Assembly: GCA_902506565.1 (NCBI GenBank)
Contig: LR732703.1
Location: forward strand, 1,851,388-1,915,387
Reading direction: 5' to 3'
Origin: Burkholderiales bacterium 8X
GTDB taxonomy: Bacteria; Pseudomonadota; Gammaproteobacteria; Burkholderiales; Burkholderiaceae_C
DNA: 64,000 bases
Shown: one piece after another, positions 51,943 to 61,073 of the stretch
Layout: the number at the start of each line of letters is the position of its first letter
Numbering within the stretch: the first letter of the stretch is position 1
Made by a program: the position numbers and the translations under genes
Notes under the pieces: generated by a model
What the model was told of the DNA's origin: nothing
What the model saw: only the letters and a program-made list of their open reading frames with translations
Database searches by the model: none

Positions 51943-53427
51943 TCAGGGCAAGAGTCGACTGCGGGCCAGCTCGCCGGCGCTGAAGGTGCGGTCGGCGGGC
52001 CAGCCATCCGCCACGTGTCCGTGCAGCCAAGCGGCTTCGACAGCCGCGGCCAATGGCTGGTCGGGCTGCCTGGCAAGGCCGCTCGCCACCATGCCCGCCA
52101 GCACGTCACCCGTTCCTGCGGTGGCGAGCCTCGCATTGCCGGTCGGGTTGATGACCGGAAGGTCGTTCGGCGATGCGGCGATCGTTCCGGAACCCTTGAG
52201 CAAGACCACGGCGCCGAAGCGCCTTGCCAGCGAGGTGGCCGCATGCAGCCGGTCGCGCTGCACGCTGGTGGCATCGGTTGCGAGGAGTCGAGCCGCCTCC
52301 AATGGATGCGGCGTCAGCACGGTGGCGGCGCGGCGGACGCCTCGCGCCTGCAGCAAGGCCTGCAGCGAGGTGTCGCCGGCGATCGCATTCAACGCATCGG
52401 CGTCCAGCACCAGCGACCTTGCGGTGGACAGTACGCGGGGCAGCAAGGCTCGGACCGAATCGCCCCCGCCACAACCGCACGCGACATGCATCGTTCGCAG
52501 GTCGAGCAAATCGGGCAGTCGAAACATGAGTTCCGGCTGCAGCGCATCGAGCCTGGCGGCGGCAGCGTCGAGCATGCCGACGAACACCCGGCCCGCACCG
52601 GCATGCAAGGCCGCGGTGGCGGCCAGCAAGGCAGCGCCGTTCATGCCGCTCGCGCCGCCGATGATCGCCACGTCGCCGTAGCTGCCCTTGTGGGATGCGT
52701 GGGGTCGACCCGGCGGTCGCGCCTCGCCCGGCAGCAGGGCGCAAGGGTTCTCGTCCCCGGGTTCGACGCCGAGATCGTCGAACCACAGTTCACCGGCCGC
52801 ATCGCGTCCGTCGGCGGTCAGGAGCCCCGGCTTGAGGGTCAGCAGGCTCAGGCATGCGCGCCGTGCTCGGGCGGGGCCTGCCGCCGGCGCAGGCTTCGGC
52901 TGCGCGCCCTGGGCCATCATCCCCGTGTCTGCATCCAGGCCCGAGGGGAGGTCGATGCTCAACACCATTTCCGCGGCCTGCATCTGCGCGAGCCACTCGG
53001 CCATGCGGCCTTCGGGCGCACGAGTCGATCCCAAGCCGAGCAACGCGTCGATCGCGAGCTCGCAATCGCCGGGCGGCGCATCGGCGAAGCGCACGCCTGC
53101 TGCCCGCGCCCGCGCGAAGGAGGCCGCGGCGTCCGAAGGCAAACGCGCCGGATCGCCGAGCAAGGTGACGATCGGATCGAAGCCTCGCCGCCGCAACTGC
53201 GAAGCCGCTTCCAGGCCGTCCCCGCCGTTGTTGCCCGGGCCGCAGGCGATCCAGATGGTTCGGGCATGCGGCGCCAACGCCGCAGCGAGCCTGGCAGTTG
53301 CGAGGCCTGCGCGCTCCATCAGCTCGTGCACCGGCAACAGGGCTGTCGCAGCCGCCTCGATGCGGCGCGTGGCGGCGCCGCCGAAAAGCGGGGCAACCGT
53401 CGAGGAATCGATCCGTCTCAGCGCCAT
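51943..53427 (-). CDS. nnr: Bifunctional NAD(P)H-hydrate repair enzyme
   Basis: Repairs damaged NAD(P)H hydrates (494 aa). The N-terminal epimerase (NnrE, about 1-220) has IACGPGNNGGDGLEAA and AIDALLGLGSTRAPEG. The C-terminal ADP-dependent dehydratase (NnrD) has GSYGDVAIIGGASGMNGAAL, LVLDADALNAIAG, VLTPHPLEAARLL and the terminal NPTGNARLATAGTGDVLAGM. Downstream of dadA on the minus strand, 24 nt apart, so likely one transcript. Confidence 0.94.
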   Translation of the reverse strand: MALRRIDSSTVAPLFGGAATRRIEAAATALLPVHELMERAGLATARLAAALAPHARTIWIACGPGNNGGDGLEAASQLRRRGFDPIVTLLGDPARLPSDAAASFARARAAGVRFADAPPGDCELAIDALLGLGSTRAPEGRMAEWLAQMQAAEMVLSIDLPSGLDADTGMMAQGAQPKPAPAAGPARARRACLSLLTLKPGLLTADGRDAAGELWFDDLGVEPGDENPCALLPGEARPPGRPHASHKGSYGDVAIIGGASGMNGAALLAATAALHAGAGRVFVGMLDAAAARLDALQPELMFRLPDLLDLRTMHVACGCGGGDSVRALLPRVLSTARSLVLDADALNAIAGDTSLQALLQARGVRRAATVLTPHPLEAARLLATDATSVQRDRLHAATSLARRFGAVVLLKGSGTIAASPNDLPVINPTGNARLATAGTGDVLAGMVASGLARQPDQPLAAAVEAAWLHGHVADGWPADRTFSAGELARSRLLP

Positions 53428-53451
53428 GGTCAGCTCCTCGAGAAGATTTCT

Positions 53452-54708
53452 TCAGTGACGCAGCAACCGCTCGATGCCGAGGCCTTCGAGATCGATCTCG
53501 GCGCTTCGACCGGAAATCTGGTCTGCCAGCACGCGGGCGCTGCCGCAGGAAAGCGCCCATCCGCTGGAGCCATGCCCCAGGTTGAGCCAGACACCGCGAA
53601 TGCCGCTGCTGCCGATGATCGGCGGGCCGTCCGGCAGCATCGGCCGCGCGCCTTTCCACTGCTGCACGCCGTTTTGCAGCGTGACGGCGCCCGGAAACCA
53701 GTCCTGCAGCACCTTGTACAAGGTGCGAAAGGCGGCAGGATGAACCTTGTCCAGCGAGCCGCCCAACTCGGCGCTGCCGGCGACCCGCACGCGCTGCCCG
53801 AGCCGGGAGATGGCCACCTTGTACCGCTCGTCCATGATCGCGCTGCGCGGCGCGTTCAGGGGTTCGCGAATCTGGGCGCTGATCGAATGCCCATACACCG
53901 GCGCCAACGGAATGCGAAGGCCGAGCGGCTGCAGCAGCCGAGCCGAGTCGACGCCCGCGCAAACCACGACCGCGTCGAAGGCGATGGCCGGCGAGCCTGC
54001 CGCCAGCGTGATCGAGCTCGGTGCCGAGCGCTGCAGCGGAGCGATGTCGCAGCCGAAATGGAACTGCACGCCGATGGCTTCGGCTTCCCGCTTGAGCAAC
54101 AAGGCGAACTGCCGGCAATTGGCGACCTCGTCATCGGGCAGGTAGACGGCGCCGGCCAGCCGGGTCGACGCAGCCAGCGCGGGTTCGATCGTCCGGGCTT
54201 CGTCCGCATCGACCTCCCTGAAGGTACTGCCCGCGGCGCGCAACACGTCGAGGCCCGGTTGCGCGAGTTTGCGCTCGCGGTGGTTGCGCAGCAGAACGAG
54301 CAAGCCCTGGCCGCGTTCATAGCTGAGCTCGCGCGCCTCGCTGATCTCGTGCAGGCGGCTGCGGCTGTAGAAGGCGAGGCGCTGCAGCCTGGAGCGATTC
54401 GCCAGATAAGTCTCGAGCTTGCAGGCGCGCTGCCATTGCGAGATCCAGCCGACGTCACGGCCGGAGAGCGGCCAACGCAGCTTGACGGCGCCATGGCTGG
54501 ACAGCAACGACCGAAGCACCTTGGCGCGCATGCCAGGGCTCGCCCAGGGCGTCACGTAGCCCGGGGCCACCACGCCTGCGTTCGCAAAGCTCGCTTCTTC
54601 GGCCGCCGCCCCGCGCCGTTCGAAAACCATGACTTCGTGGCCGTCGGAGGCCAATTCCCAGGCAGTGGTCACGCCGATGATGCCGGCGCCCACGATCGCG
54701 ATTTTCAT
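53452..54708 (-). CDS. dadA: D-amino-acid dehydrogenase small subunit-like FAD oxidoreductase
   Basis: FAD enzyme (418 aa) that oxidises D-amino acids to 2-oxo acids and passes electrons to the respiratory chain. Dinucleotide-binding motif VGAGIIGVTTAWELASDGHE at the N-terminus, ERRGAAAEEASFANAG with the DadA-like FANAG, FDAVVVCAGVDSARLL in the middle, and the FAD-contacting C-terminal GHGSSGWALSCGSA. No alr or Lrp-type regulator is adjacent. An amidase gene lies upstream, which might supply substrate (inference). Choice of symbol is by likeness. Confidence 0.85.
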   Translation of the reverse strand: MKIAIVGAGIIGVTTAWELASDGHEVMVFERRGAAAEEASFANAGVVAPGYVTPWASPGMRAKVLRSLLSSHGAVKLRWPLSGRDVGWISQWQRACKLETYLANRSRLQRLAFYSRSRLHEISEARELSYERGQGLLVLLRNHRERKLAQPGLDVLRAAGSTFREVDADEARTIEPALAASTRLAGAVYLPDDEVANCRQFALLLKREAEAIGVQFHFGCDIAPLQRSAPSSITLAAGSPAIAFDAVVVCAGVDSARLLQPLGLRIPLAPVYGHSISAQIREPLNAPRSAIMDERYKVAISRLGQRVRVAGSAELGGSLDKVHPAAFRTLYKVLQDWFPGAVTLQNGVQQWKGARPMLPDGPPIIGSSGIRGVWLNLGHGSSGWALSCGSARVLADQISGRSAEIDLEGLGIERLLRH

Positions 54709-54775
54709 TCTGTCGTTTCGATGGAAAAGTTCGTGCGCGGCCGGGCTGGGGTTTTCGAGGCGATCGCCCAGGCGG

Positions 54776-56113
54776 TCAGCGCATCTTCAAGGCAGCTTCA
54801 GCCTTCAGCGCCACGGCCAGCACCGCATCGTCTCGCAAGGCGGCGTGCCAGATCATGAGGCCAGCGGGCAACTCGCCCGGCGAATGGCAGGGAATCGAGA
54901 TCGCGCAGCCGTCCAGCAGGTTGATTGCGGAGGGATTGCGAAGGAGCAAGGCGTTGACGCGGAAGAACTCGGCGTCGCGTTCCTCGCCGGGCGCCACGCT
55001 CGCCAGGGTCGGCGCGGCGATCGGCACGGTCGGCGAGAGCAGGGCGTCGTAGCCCGCGAGGGCTTGCTCGAATCGGGCGATCCACGCGGCGCGGGAACGC
55101 ACGAGTTCGATGTACTCGTGCGCCTTCATGGTCGCGCCCTTCACGATTCGCTGCGCAACCCGCGGGTCGTAGCCGGCGCCGCTTCGCTCGAGCAGCAGCC
55201 GATGCCAGGCGTAGGCTTCGGGCGCCGAGAACCCGCCGGTGGCGTTCAGGGCCGGGATCTCGTCCAGAAGAGGCAGCGAGATCCGCTCGATGCGGGCGCC
55301 GGCTGCGCTCAGGGTCGCCAGGCTGCGCTCGAATGCGGCCGCGACCGAGTCCTCGATACCGTCGAAGAACAACTGCGCCGGAACGGCCAGGCGGTAGGCC
55401 CCGAGGGGCGCGGAGCCCGGCGTGACCCGGCGGTCGGCGAGGATCTCGTGCGCGGTGATGGCGTCCCGCACCGATCGGGTGAGGGCGCAAACCGTGTCGA
55501 GCGTCGTCGACAGGGGCAGCGCCCCCGACGCCGGAACCAGCCGCGCCGTGCTCTTGAACCCGACGATGCCGGTGAGCGCGGCCGGTATCCGGATCGAACC
55601 GCCGGTGTCCGAGCCGAGTCCGATGAACGCCGCGCCCGTGGCCACCGAAACCGCAGCGCCGGAGGACGATCCGCCCGGGATCCGGATCGCCTGGTCATCC
55701 GCGGGGTTTCGGGGCGTTCCGAAATGCGGGTTGACGCCCACGCCCGAGAACGCGAACTCGGTCATGTTGGTGCGGCCGATCGGAATGCCGCCGGCCGCGC
55801 GAAGGCGAGCCACCGCGGTCGCGTCCGCGGCGGCCCCGGGCGAATGCGAAAGCACCGCCGAACCGGCCGGAGTCGGTTGGCCGGCGATGTCGAACAGGTC
55901 CTTGACCGAGAACGCGAGACCGGCGAGCGGCTGGTCGTGCCGCGCGCCTGGGGTGCCGTCGACTTCGGCCAGCGCCTCCTCGAACATCGGCCGCACGAAG
56001 GCGTGCTCGCATGCCGGCGAGCGGGCGATTTCGGTCGAAGTGGCCATCTCGGCGCGCACATCGGTGGCGCCTTCGAGCAGCGCGAGGCGGGTGGCGTGGA
56101 GATCAGGGCGCAT
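54776..56113 (-). CDS. Amidase-signature family hydrolase
   Basis: Amidase of 445 residues with the Ser-cisSer-Lys triad region: Lys in LAFSVKDLFDIAG near residue 70; the Gly/Ser-rich core RIPGGSSSGAAVSVATG; and the nucleophile segment GLGSDTGGSIRIPAALTG near residue 160. The substrate is not defined; GatA is unlikely because GatB and GatC are absent. The start at 56113 gives MRPDLHATRLALLEG; an in-frame ATG 99 nt upstream lies in the rpsB promoter region. Same strand as dadA and nnr. Confidence 0.88.
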   Translation of the reverse strand: MRPDLHATRLALLEGATDVRAEMATSTEIARSPACEHAFVRPMFEEALAEVDGTPGARHDQPLAGLAFSVKDLFDIAGQPTPAGSAVLSHSPGAAADATAVARLRAAGGIPIGRTNMTEFAFSGVGVNPHFGTPRNPADDQAIRIPGGSSSGAAVSVATGAAFIGLGSDTGGSIRIPAALTGIVGFKSTARLVPASGALPLSTTLDTVCALTRSVRDAITAHEILADRRVTPGSAPLGAYRLAVPAQLFFDGIEDSVAAAFERSLATLSAAGARIERISLPLLDEIPALNATGGFSAPEAYAWHRLLLERSGAGYDPRVAQRIVKGATMKAHEYIELVRSRAAWIARFEQALAGYDALLSPTVPIAAPTLASVAPGEERDAEFFRVNALLLRNPSAINLLDGCAISIPCHSPGELPAGLMIWHAALRDDAVLAVALKAEAALKMR

Positions 56114-56298
56114 GGTGATGGCAAGAGGGGGAAACGTGGGGTCGCGTGTTATAGTCCTTGGGTTTCGCCGAGGCATCGCAACCAGCAAGCCAGGCGCGAA
56201 ACACATCCGCAAACCAGCCCATACAAGGTGTTGTGCTCTTCCTGCCGGAAGCCGCGCAAAACGGGCTGGATTTTAGACCCAACCTTCGGAGCATCCTT
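56114..56298 (+). promoter_or_regulatory. rpsB promoter and leader region
   Basis: 185 bp between the divergent amidase gene and rpsB. TATAGT (56150-56155) facing rpsB is the best -10 candidate, giving a leader of about 140 nt, long enough for the S2 autoregulatory element known upstream of rpsB in other bacteria. I could not confirm a conserved rpsB-leader fold by eye. Confidence 0.4.
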
Positions 56299-57054
56299 AT
56301 GTCGACGACCATGCGCGAAATGCTGGAAGCCGGTGTCCATTTCGGTCACCAAACCCGCTTCTGGAACCCCAAGATGTCCCCTTTCATCTTCGGGCATCGC
56401 AACAAGATCCACATCATCAACCTGGAAAAGTCGCTCCCGATGTTCCAGGACGCGATGAAGTACGCCAAGCAACTCACCGCCAACCGCGGCACCATCCTGA
56501 TGGTCGGCACCAAGCGCCAGGCCCGTGAAATCGTCGCAGCCGAGGCTCGCCGCGCCGGCGTCCCCTTCGTCGACACCCGCTGGCTCGGCGGCATGCTGAC
56601 CAACTTCAAGACCGTCAAGACCTCGATCAAGCGCCTGAAGGAAATGAAGGCCCAGCAGGAAGCCGGCCTCGACAGCCTGAGCAAGAAAGAGCAGCTGACC
56701 TTCAGCCGCGAAATCGAGAAGCTCGAGAAGGATATCGGCGGCATCCAGGACATGAACGCCTTGCCCGACGCGATCTTCATCATCGACGTCGGCTTCCACA
56801 AGATCGCCGTCGCCGAAGCCAAGAAGCTCGGCATTCCGCTCATCGGCGTGGTGGACTCCAACCACTCGCCCGAAGGCATCGACTACGTCATTCCGGGCAA
56901 CGACGACTCGTCGAAGGCGGTCACGCTCTACGCCCGCGGCATCGCCGACGCCATCATCGAAGGCCGTTCCAACGCCATGAACGACGTGGTCAAGGCGGTT
57001 GCCGAAGGTACCGGCGACGAATTCGTCGAAGTCGAAGAGGGCGCTTCCGCCTGA
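56299..57054 (+). CDS. rpsB: 30S ribosomal protein S2
   Basis: Essential small-subunit protein (251 aa) needed for S1 binding. The N-terminus [20 protein letters not shown], then [20 protein letters not shown], and [20 protein letters not shown] are diagnostic. GGAG lies 7 nt before the ATG. First gene of the rpsB-tsf-pyrH-frr block; a terminator hairpin follows 23 nt after its stop. Confidence 0.98.
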   Translation: MSTTMREMLEAGVHFGHQTRFWNPKMSPFIFGHRNKIHIINLEKSLPMFQDAMKYAKQLTANRGTILMVGTKRQAREIVAAEARRAGVPFVDTRWLGGMLTNFKTVKTSIKRLKEMKAQQEAGLDSLSKKEQLTFSREIEKLEKDIGGIQDMNALPDAIFIIDVGFHKIAVAEAKKLGIPLIGVVDSNHSPEGIDYVIPGNDDSSKAVTLYARGIADAIIEGRSNAMNDVVKAVAEGTGDEFVEVEEGASA

Positions 57055-57077
57055 AGATCGCTCTCGAGAGCCTGAAG

Positions 57078-57102
57078 AAGGGGCTTGTTGCCCCTTTTTT
57101 TT
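57078..57102 (+). terminator. Terminator/attenuator between rpsB and tsf
   Basis: AAGGGGC (57078-57084), loop TTGTT, GCCCCTT (57090-57096), followed by six more T. This is a textbook intrinsic terminator, yet tsf begins 65 nt later on the same strand. In bacteria with the same arrangement it acts as a partial terminator that lowers tsf relative to rpsB; that role is inferred here. Confidence 0.9.
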
Positions 57103-57166
57103 AATTTGCTTTTCGCGGTGCCTGCGTCCGGCGCCGCAAGACATTCGAACCGAACGGAGAAACGAC

Positions 57167-58090
57167 ATGGCAACAATCACTGCAAGCATGGTGGGCGAAC
57201 TGCGCGCCAAGACCGACGCGCCGATGATGGAATGCAAGAAGGCATTGACCGAGGCCGAAGGCAACATGGAAAAGGCCGAGGAACTGCTTCGCATCAAGCT
57301 CGGCAACAAGGCGGGCAAGGCCGCGAGCCGCGTCACGGCCGAAGGCGTGGTCACCGCCTACACCGACGACAAGGCCGGCGCAATCATCGAAATCAACTGC
57401 GAAACCGATTTCGTCACCAAGAACGACAGCTTCCTGGCCATGGCCAACGCGGCTGCCATGCTGGTCGCCAAGAACAATCCGGCCGATGTCGCCGCCCTCG
57501 GTGCCACGCCGTACGAGCAGGACGGTTTCGGCCCCACGCTCGAGGACGTGCGCAAGGGCCTCATCGGCAAGATCGGCGAGAACATGAGCTTTCGCCGCTT
57601 CAAGCGCTTCGAAGGCAACGGCCAGCTCGCTTCTTACCTGCACGGCACCCGCATCGGCGTCATGGTCGAGTTCGAGGGCGACGCGACCGCCGCCAAGGAC
57701 GTGGCGATGCACATTGCGGCCATGAAGCCGGTCGCGGTTTCCAGCGCCGAGGTGCCGGCCGACCTGATCGAGAAGGAACGCGCCGTGGCTGCCGGCAAGG
57801 CCGAGGAAGACCGCAAGGTCGCCGAAGCCGCCGGCAAGGCGCCGCAGCCGGCCGACATCGTGGCCAAGCGCATCGAGGGCGGCGTGCAAAAGTACCTCAA
57901 GGAGGTCTCGCTGCACAACCAGCCTTTCGTCAAGAATGACAAGCAGACCGTCGAGCAGATGCTGAAGGCCTCGTCCACGACCATCAAGGGCTTCACGCTC
58001 TACGTGGTCGGCGAGGGCATCGAGAAAAAGGTCGACGACTTCGCGGCCGAAGTGGCGGCACAGGTCGCTGCCGCCAAGTCCGCTGCCTGA
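57167..58090 (+). CDS. tsf: Elongation factor Ts
   Basis: Guanine-nucleotide exchange factor for EF-Tu (307 aa). UBA-like N-domain [20 protein letters not shown], the EF-Tu-contacting Asp-Phe in [14 protein letters not shown] near residue 80, and the duplicated core domain ending [23 protein letters not shown] is 7 nt before the ATG. Part of the rpsB-tsf-pyrH-frr block. Confidence 0.98.
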   Translation: MATITASMVGELRAKTDAPMMECKKALTEAEGNMEKAEELLRIKLGNKAGKAASRVTAEGVVTAYTDDKAGAIIEINCETDFVTKNDSFLAMANAAAMLVAKNNPADVAALGATPYEQDGFGPTLEDVRKGLIGKIGENMSFRRFKRFEGNGQLASYLHGTRIGVMVEFEGDATAAKDVAMHIAAMKPVAVSSAEVPADLIEKERAVAAGKAEEDRKVAEAAGKAPQPADIVAKRIEGGVQKYLKEVSLHNQPFVKNDKQTVEQMLKASSTTIKGFTLYVVGEGIEKKVDDFAAEVAAQVAAAKSAA

Positions 58091-58166
58091 AGCGAGCCAG
58101 GCGAGGGCAGACGCCTTCGCCGGCTCGCGAGGATCACGTTTTAAACTTGCAGTAAGGAAGCTGTCC

Positions 58167-58889
58167 ATGCCAGATGCCCGCCCCGCCCACAAACGAATCT
58201 TGTTGAAGTTGTCTGGCGAGGCATTGATGGGGGAAGACGCGTTCGGCATCAACCACCAGACCATCAAGCGGATGGTCAGCGAGGTGGCCGAGGTCGTCGC
58301 GATGGGGGTCGAGGTTGCCGTGGTGATCGGCGGCGGCAACATTTTTCGCGGTGTCGCCGGCGGCTCGGTCGGCATGGACCGCGCGACCGCCGACTACATG
58401 GGCATGCTGGCCACCGTCATGAACTCGCTGGCGCTCGCCGACACCATGAACAAGCAGGGCATCATCGCCCGGGTGATGTCCGCCATTGCCATCGAACAGG
58501 TGGTCGAGCCCTATGTCCGGCCCAAGGCCCTGCAGTACCTCGAGGAAGGCAAGGTGGTGATCTTTGCCGCCGGCACCGGCAACCCTTTCTTCACGACCGA
58601 CACCGCCGCTGCCTTGCGCGGGGCCGAGATCGGCGCCGAAATCGTGCTCAAGGCCACCAAGGTGGACGGGGTCTACAGCGCAGATCCGCAAAAAGATCCC
58701 ACGGCAACCCGCTATTCCCGGCTTACCTTCGACGACGCCATCGCGCAGAATCTCGGAATCATGGATGCGACCGCTTTCGCGCTCTGCCGTGACCAGAAGC
58801 TGCCGATCAAGGTGTTCTCCATATTCAAGAATGGCGCGCTCAAGCGGGTCGTCATGGGTGAGGACGAAGGCACCCTGGTGCACGCCTGA
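58167..58889 (+). CDS. pyrH: UMP kinase
   Basis: Phosphorylates UMP to UDP (240 aa, amino-acid-kinase fold, hexamer, allosteric with GTP/UTP). [12 protein letters not shown] at the start, [30 protein letters not shown] and the terminal [19 protein letters not shown] are typical. TAAGGAAG lies before the ATG. The 76-nt gap after tsf shows no terminator, so read-through from tsf is likely. Confidence 0.98.
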   Translation: MPDARPAHKRILLKLSGEALMGEDAFGINHQTIKRMVSEVAEVVAMGVEVAVVIGGGNIFRGVAGGSVGMDRATADYMGMLATVMNSLALADTMNKQGIIARVMSAIAIEQVVEPYVRPKALQYLEEGKVVIFAAGTGNPFFTTDTAAALRGAEIGAEIVLKATKVDGVYSADPQKDPTATRYSRLTFDDAIAQNLGIMDATAFALCRDQKLPIKVFSIFKNGALKRVVMGEDEGTLVHA

Positions 58890-58914
58890 GCGGCAGTCCA
58901 CAGGAACCTCAGAG

Positions 58915-59478
58915 ATGAAGACCATTCCAGAAATCCGCAGTGCGACCGACGTCAAGATGAACCAGTCGATCGCCGCCTTCCAGGCCAACCTGACCAAGAT
59001 CCGCACCGGCCGTGCCAACCCGGCGCTGCTGGACTCGATCCATGTCGACTACTACGGCTCCCAGGTGCCGCTGTCGCAGGTGGCCAATGTGTCGCTGCTC
59101 GACTCCCGCACCATCAGCGTCCAACCCTGGGAAAAGGGCATGGGCGCCAAGATCGAGAAAGCCATCCGCGAAAGCGACCTGGGTCTCAACCCGGCTTCGA
59201 TGGGCGACCTGATCCGGGTGCCCCTTCCGCCCATGAGCGAGGAGCGCCGCCGCGAGATGACCAAGCTGGTTCGCAACGAAGGCGAAGCGGCCAAGATCGC
59301 CGTGCGCAACCTGCGCCGGGACGCCAACGACACCATCAAGAAGCTGGTCAAGGACAAGGCGGCTTCCGAGGACGAGCAGAAGCGGGCCGAGGCCGAGATC
59401 CAGAAGGTGACCGACCGCCACATCGGCGAAATCGATCGCATGGTGACGGCCAAGGAAGCCGAGATCATGGCCGTCTAG
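58915..59478 (+). CDS. frr: Ribosome recycling factor
   Basis: Splits post-termination ribosomes with EF-G (187 aa). Two-domain L shape: a three-helix bundle ([20 protein letters not shown] and [20 protein letters not shown]) and a beta domain ([40 protein letters not shown]). It lies 25 nt after pyrH. uppS starts 1 nt after its TAG. Confidence 0.98.
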   Translation: MKTIPEIRSATDVKMNQSIAAFQANLTKIRTGRANPALLDSIHVDYYGSQVPLSQVANVSLLDSRTISVQPWEKGMGAKIEKAIRESDLGLNPASMGDLIRVPLPPMSEERRREMTKLVRNEGEAAKIAVRNLRRDANDTIKKLVKDKAASEDEQKRAEAEIQKVTDRHIGEIDRMVTAKEAEIMAV

Positions 59479-59479
59479 C

Positions 59480-60223
59480 ATGGGCAAGCCCGCTTCCGAA
59501 GCCGTCGTGCCCCGGCACGTGGCCATCGTCATGGATGGCAACGGACGCTGGGCGACCCGCCGATTCCTGCCTCGGGTGGCGGGGCACAAGCAGGGCGTGG
59601 AGTCCCTTCGCCGCTGCGTCAGGGCGTGCGTGGACCGTGGGGTCCAGGTCCTGACCGTGTTCGCGTTCTCTTCCGAAAACTGGAATCGTCCCGTCGAAGA
59701 GGTTTCGGGCCTGATGGACCTGATGGTCGGCGCGTTGGCCCGCGAGGTTCCGCGGCTCACGCGGGACGGCGTCAAGCTCCACTTCGTGGGCGAGCGCGGC
59801 GGCTTGTCCGAGAAGATTGCCGCCGGCCTCCTGAAAGCCGAGGCAGCGACCGCCACCAACAACCGGCTCGTGCTCAACGTCTGCTTCAACTACGGCGGGC
59901 GCTGGGACATCGCACGCGCCGCAGCCTTGCTCGCGACCCGCGGCGAGGCGATCACCGAGGCCAGCCTCGATGCGGCCATGGCGCTGTCGCACGTGCCCGA
60001 TCCCGACCTGTTCATTCGCACCGGCGGCGAGCAGCGGCTTTCGAACTTCCTGCTCTGGCAAAGCGCGTATGCCGAGCTGTTCTTCAGCGACAAGCTGTGG
60101 CCGGAGTTCGACGAGGCTGCATTGGACGATGCCATCGCCGCCTATCAGCGACGGGAGCGTCGATTCGGGCAGACGTCCGCGCAACTTGCCGACAACGCCA
60201 GGCGCGACCCCCAGGCAGCCTGA
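59480..60223 (+). CDS. uppS: Undecaprenyl diphosphate synthase
   Basis: Cis-prenyltransferase making the C55 lipid carrier for peptidoglycan (247 aa). The catalytic Asp19 lies in HVAIVMDGNGRWA; further motifs are RVAGHKQGVESLRR, FAFSSENWNRP and the terminal DLFIRTGGEQRLSNFLLWQ, AYAELFF. Together with ispD, ispF and dxr in this window it lies on the MEP-to-undecaprenyl route. Confidence 0.97.
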   Translation: MGKPASEAVVPRHVAIVMDGNGRWATRRFLPRVAGHKQGVESLRRCVRACVDRGVQVLTVFAFSSENWNRPVEEVSGLMDLMVGALAREVPRLTRDGVKLHFVGERGGLSEKIAAGLLKAEAATATNNRLVLNVCFNYGGRWDIARAAALLATRGEAITEASLDAAMALSHVPDPDLFIRTGGEQRLSNFLLWQSAYAELFFSDKLWPEFDEAALDDAIAAYQRRERRFGQTSAQLADNARRDPQAA

Positions 60224-60227
60224 GCGC

Positions 60228-61073
60228 ATGCTCAAACAACGCATCATCACGGCCGTCGTCCTGCTGGCGATCCTGCTGCCGGCGCTTTTCTATCCGTCGC
60301 ATATCCCCTTCGCCTGCGTGATGCTCGCGCTGATCGGTGCGGCGGCCTGGGAGTGGGGGCGGCTGAACGAATGCGGCTCGGGCATGTCGATCTTCCTCGC
60401 GGTCGAGGCGGTCGCGCTGTGTGCGCTCTCCTGGTGGCTGGGGCTCCTGCAAGAACGCCTTCTCGTGGTCTGGATCGTCGCGGCAGCCGCCTGGGTGCTG
60501 GGCGGCGCGGCCTTGCTGCGGGTCGCGGTGCCCGGTTGGCCGCGCGTGCCGCGCGGTCTGCGGCTGGTGGGTGGATTGCTCGCGTTGTGGGTCGCGTGGC
60601 TGGCCGCCGTGCAAGCGCGCATGGAAGGCATCAATTTCCTGCTGTCGATCCTGGTGCTCGTGTGGGTCGCCGACGTCTTCGCCTATTTCGCCGGCCGAGC
60701 CTTCGGTCTTCGATTCACCCGCAACAAGCTGGCACCGAGCATCAGCCCCGGCAAGAGCTGGGAGGGCGTCTGGGGCGGGATGGCCGGGGTGGTTGTGCTT
60801 GCAATCGCCTGGGCCTGGTCCGATGGCGCGGTTCAAGCCAGCGTGCAGAGCCTTTATTCGCGCCTGGCCGAGCGCGGCTGGTGGCTGCTGCTCGTCGGCG
60901 TACTTTTTCTTTCTGCGATGAGCGTGGTGGGTGACCTGGTCGAATCCTTGATCAAGCGAAGTGCGGGTGCCAAGGACAGCAGCAATCTGCTGCCGGGGCA
61001 TGGCGGCGTGCTCGATCGGATCGACGCGCTGCTGCCGACCCTGCCCATCGCCATGATGCTGGCCCATTTGTGA
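60228..61073 (+). CDS. cdsA: Phosphatidate cytidylyltransferase
   Basis: Makes CDP-diacylglycerol from phosphatidate and CTP in the inner membrane (281 aa, about 7-8 hydrophobic segments). The CdsA signature spans MSVVGDLVESLIKRSAGAKD and SSNLLPGHGGVLDRIDALLP at the C-terminus. The ATG follows the uppS stop by 4 nt; its stop overlaps the GTG of dxr (GTGA). Confidence 0.96.
   Translation: MLKQRIITAVVLLAILLPALFYPSHIPFACVMLALIGAAAWEWGRLNECGSGMSIFLAVEAVALCALSWWLGLLQERLLVVWIVAAAAWVLGGAALLRVAVPGWPRVPRGLRLVGGLLALWVAWLAAVQARMEGINFLLSILVLVWVADVFAYFAGRAFGLRFTRNKLAPSISPGKSWEGVWGGMAGVVVLAIAWAWSDGAVQASVQSLYSRLAERGWWLLLVGVLFLSAMSVVGDLVESLIKRSAGAKDSSNLLPGHGGVLDRIDALLPTLPIAMMLAHL

Noticed and set aside
52015..54858. 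Long plus-strand open frame opposite nnr and dadA
   Set aside because: It covers the junction of two clear minus-strand enzymes; no motif and unusual residue composition.
54776..56113. GatA subunit of Asp/Glu-tRNA amidotransferase
   Set aside because: The amidase signature is shared, but gatB and gatC are absent and the flanking genes are unrelated.
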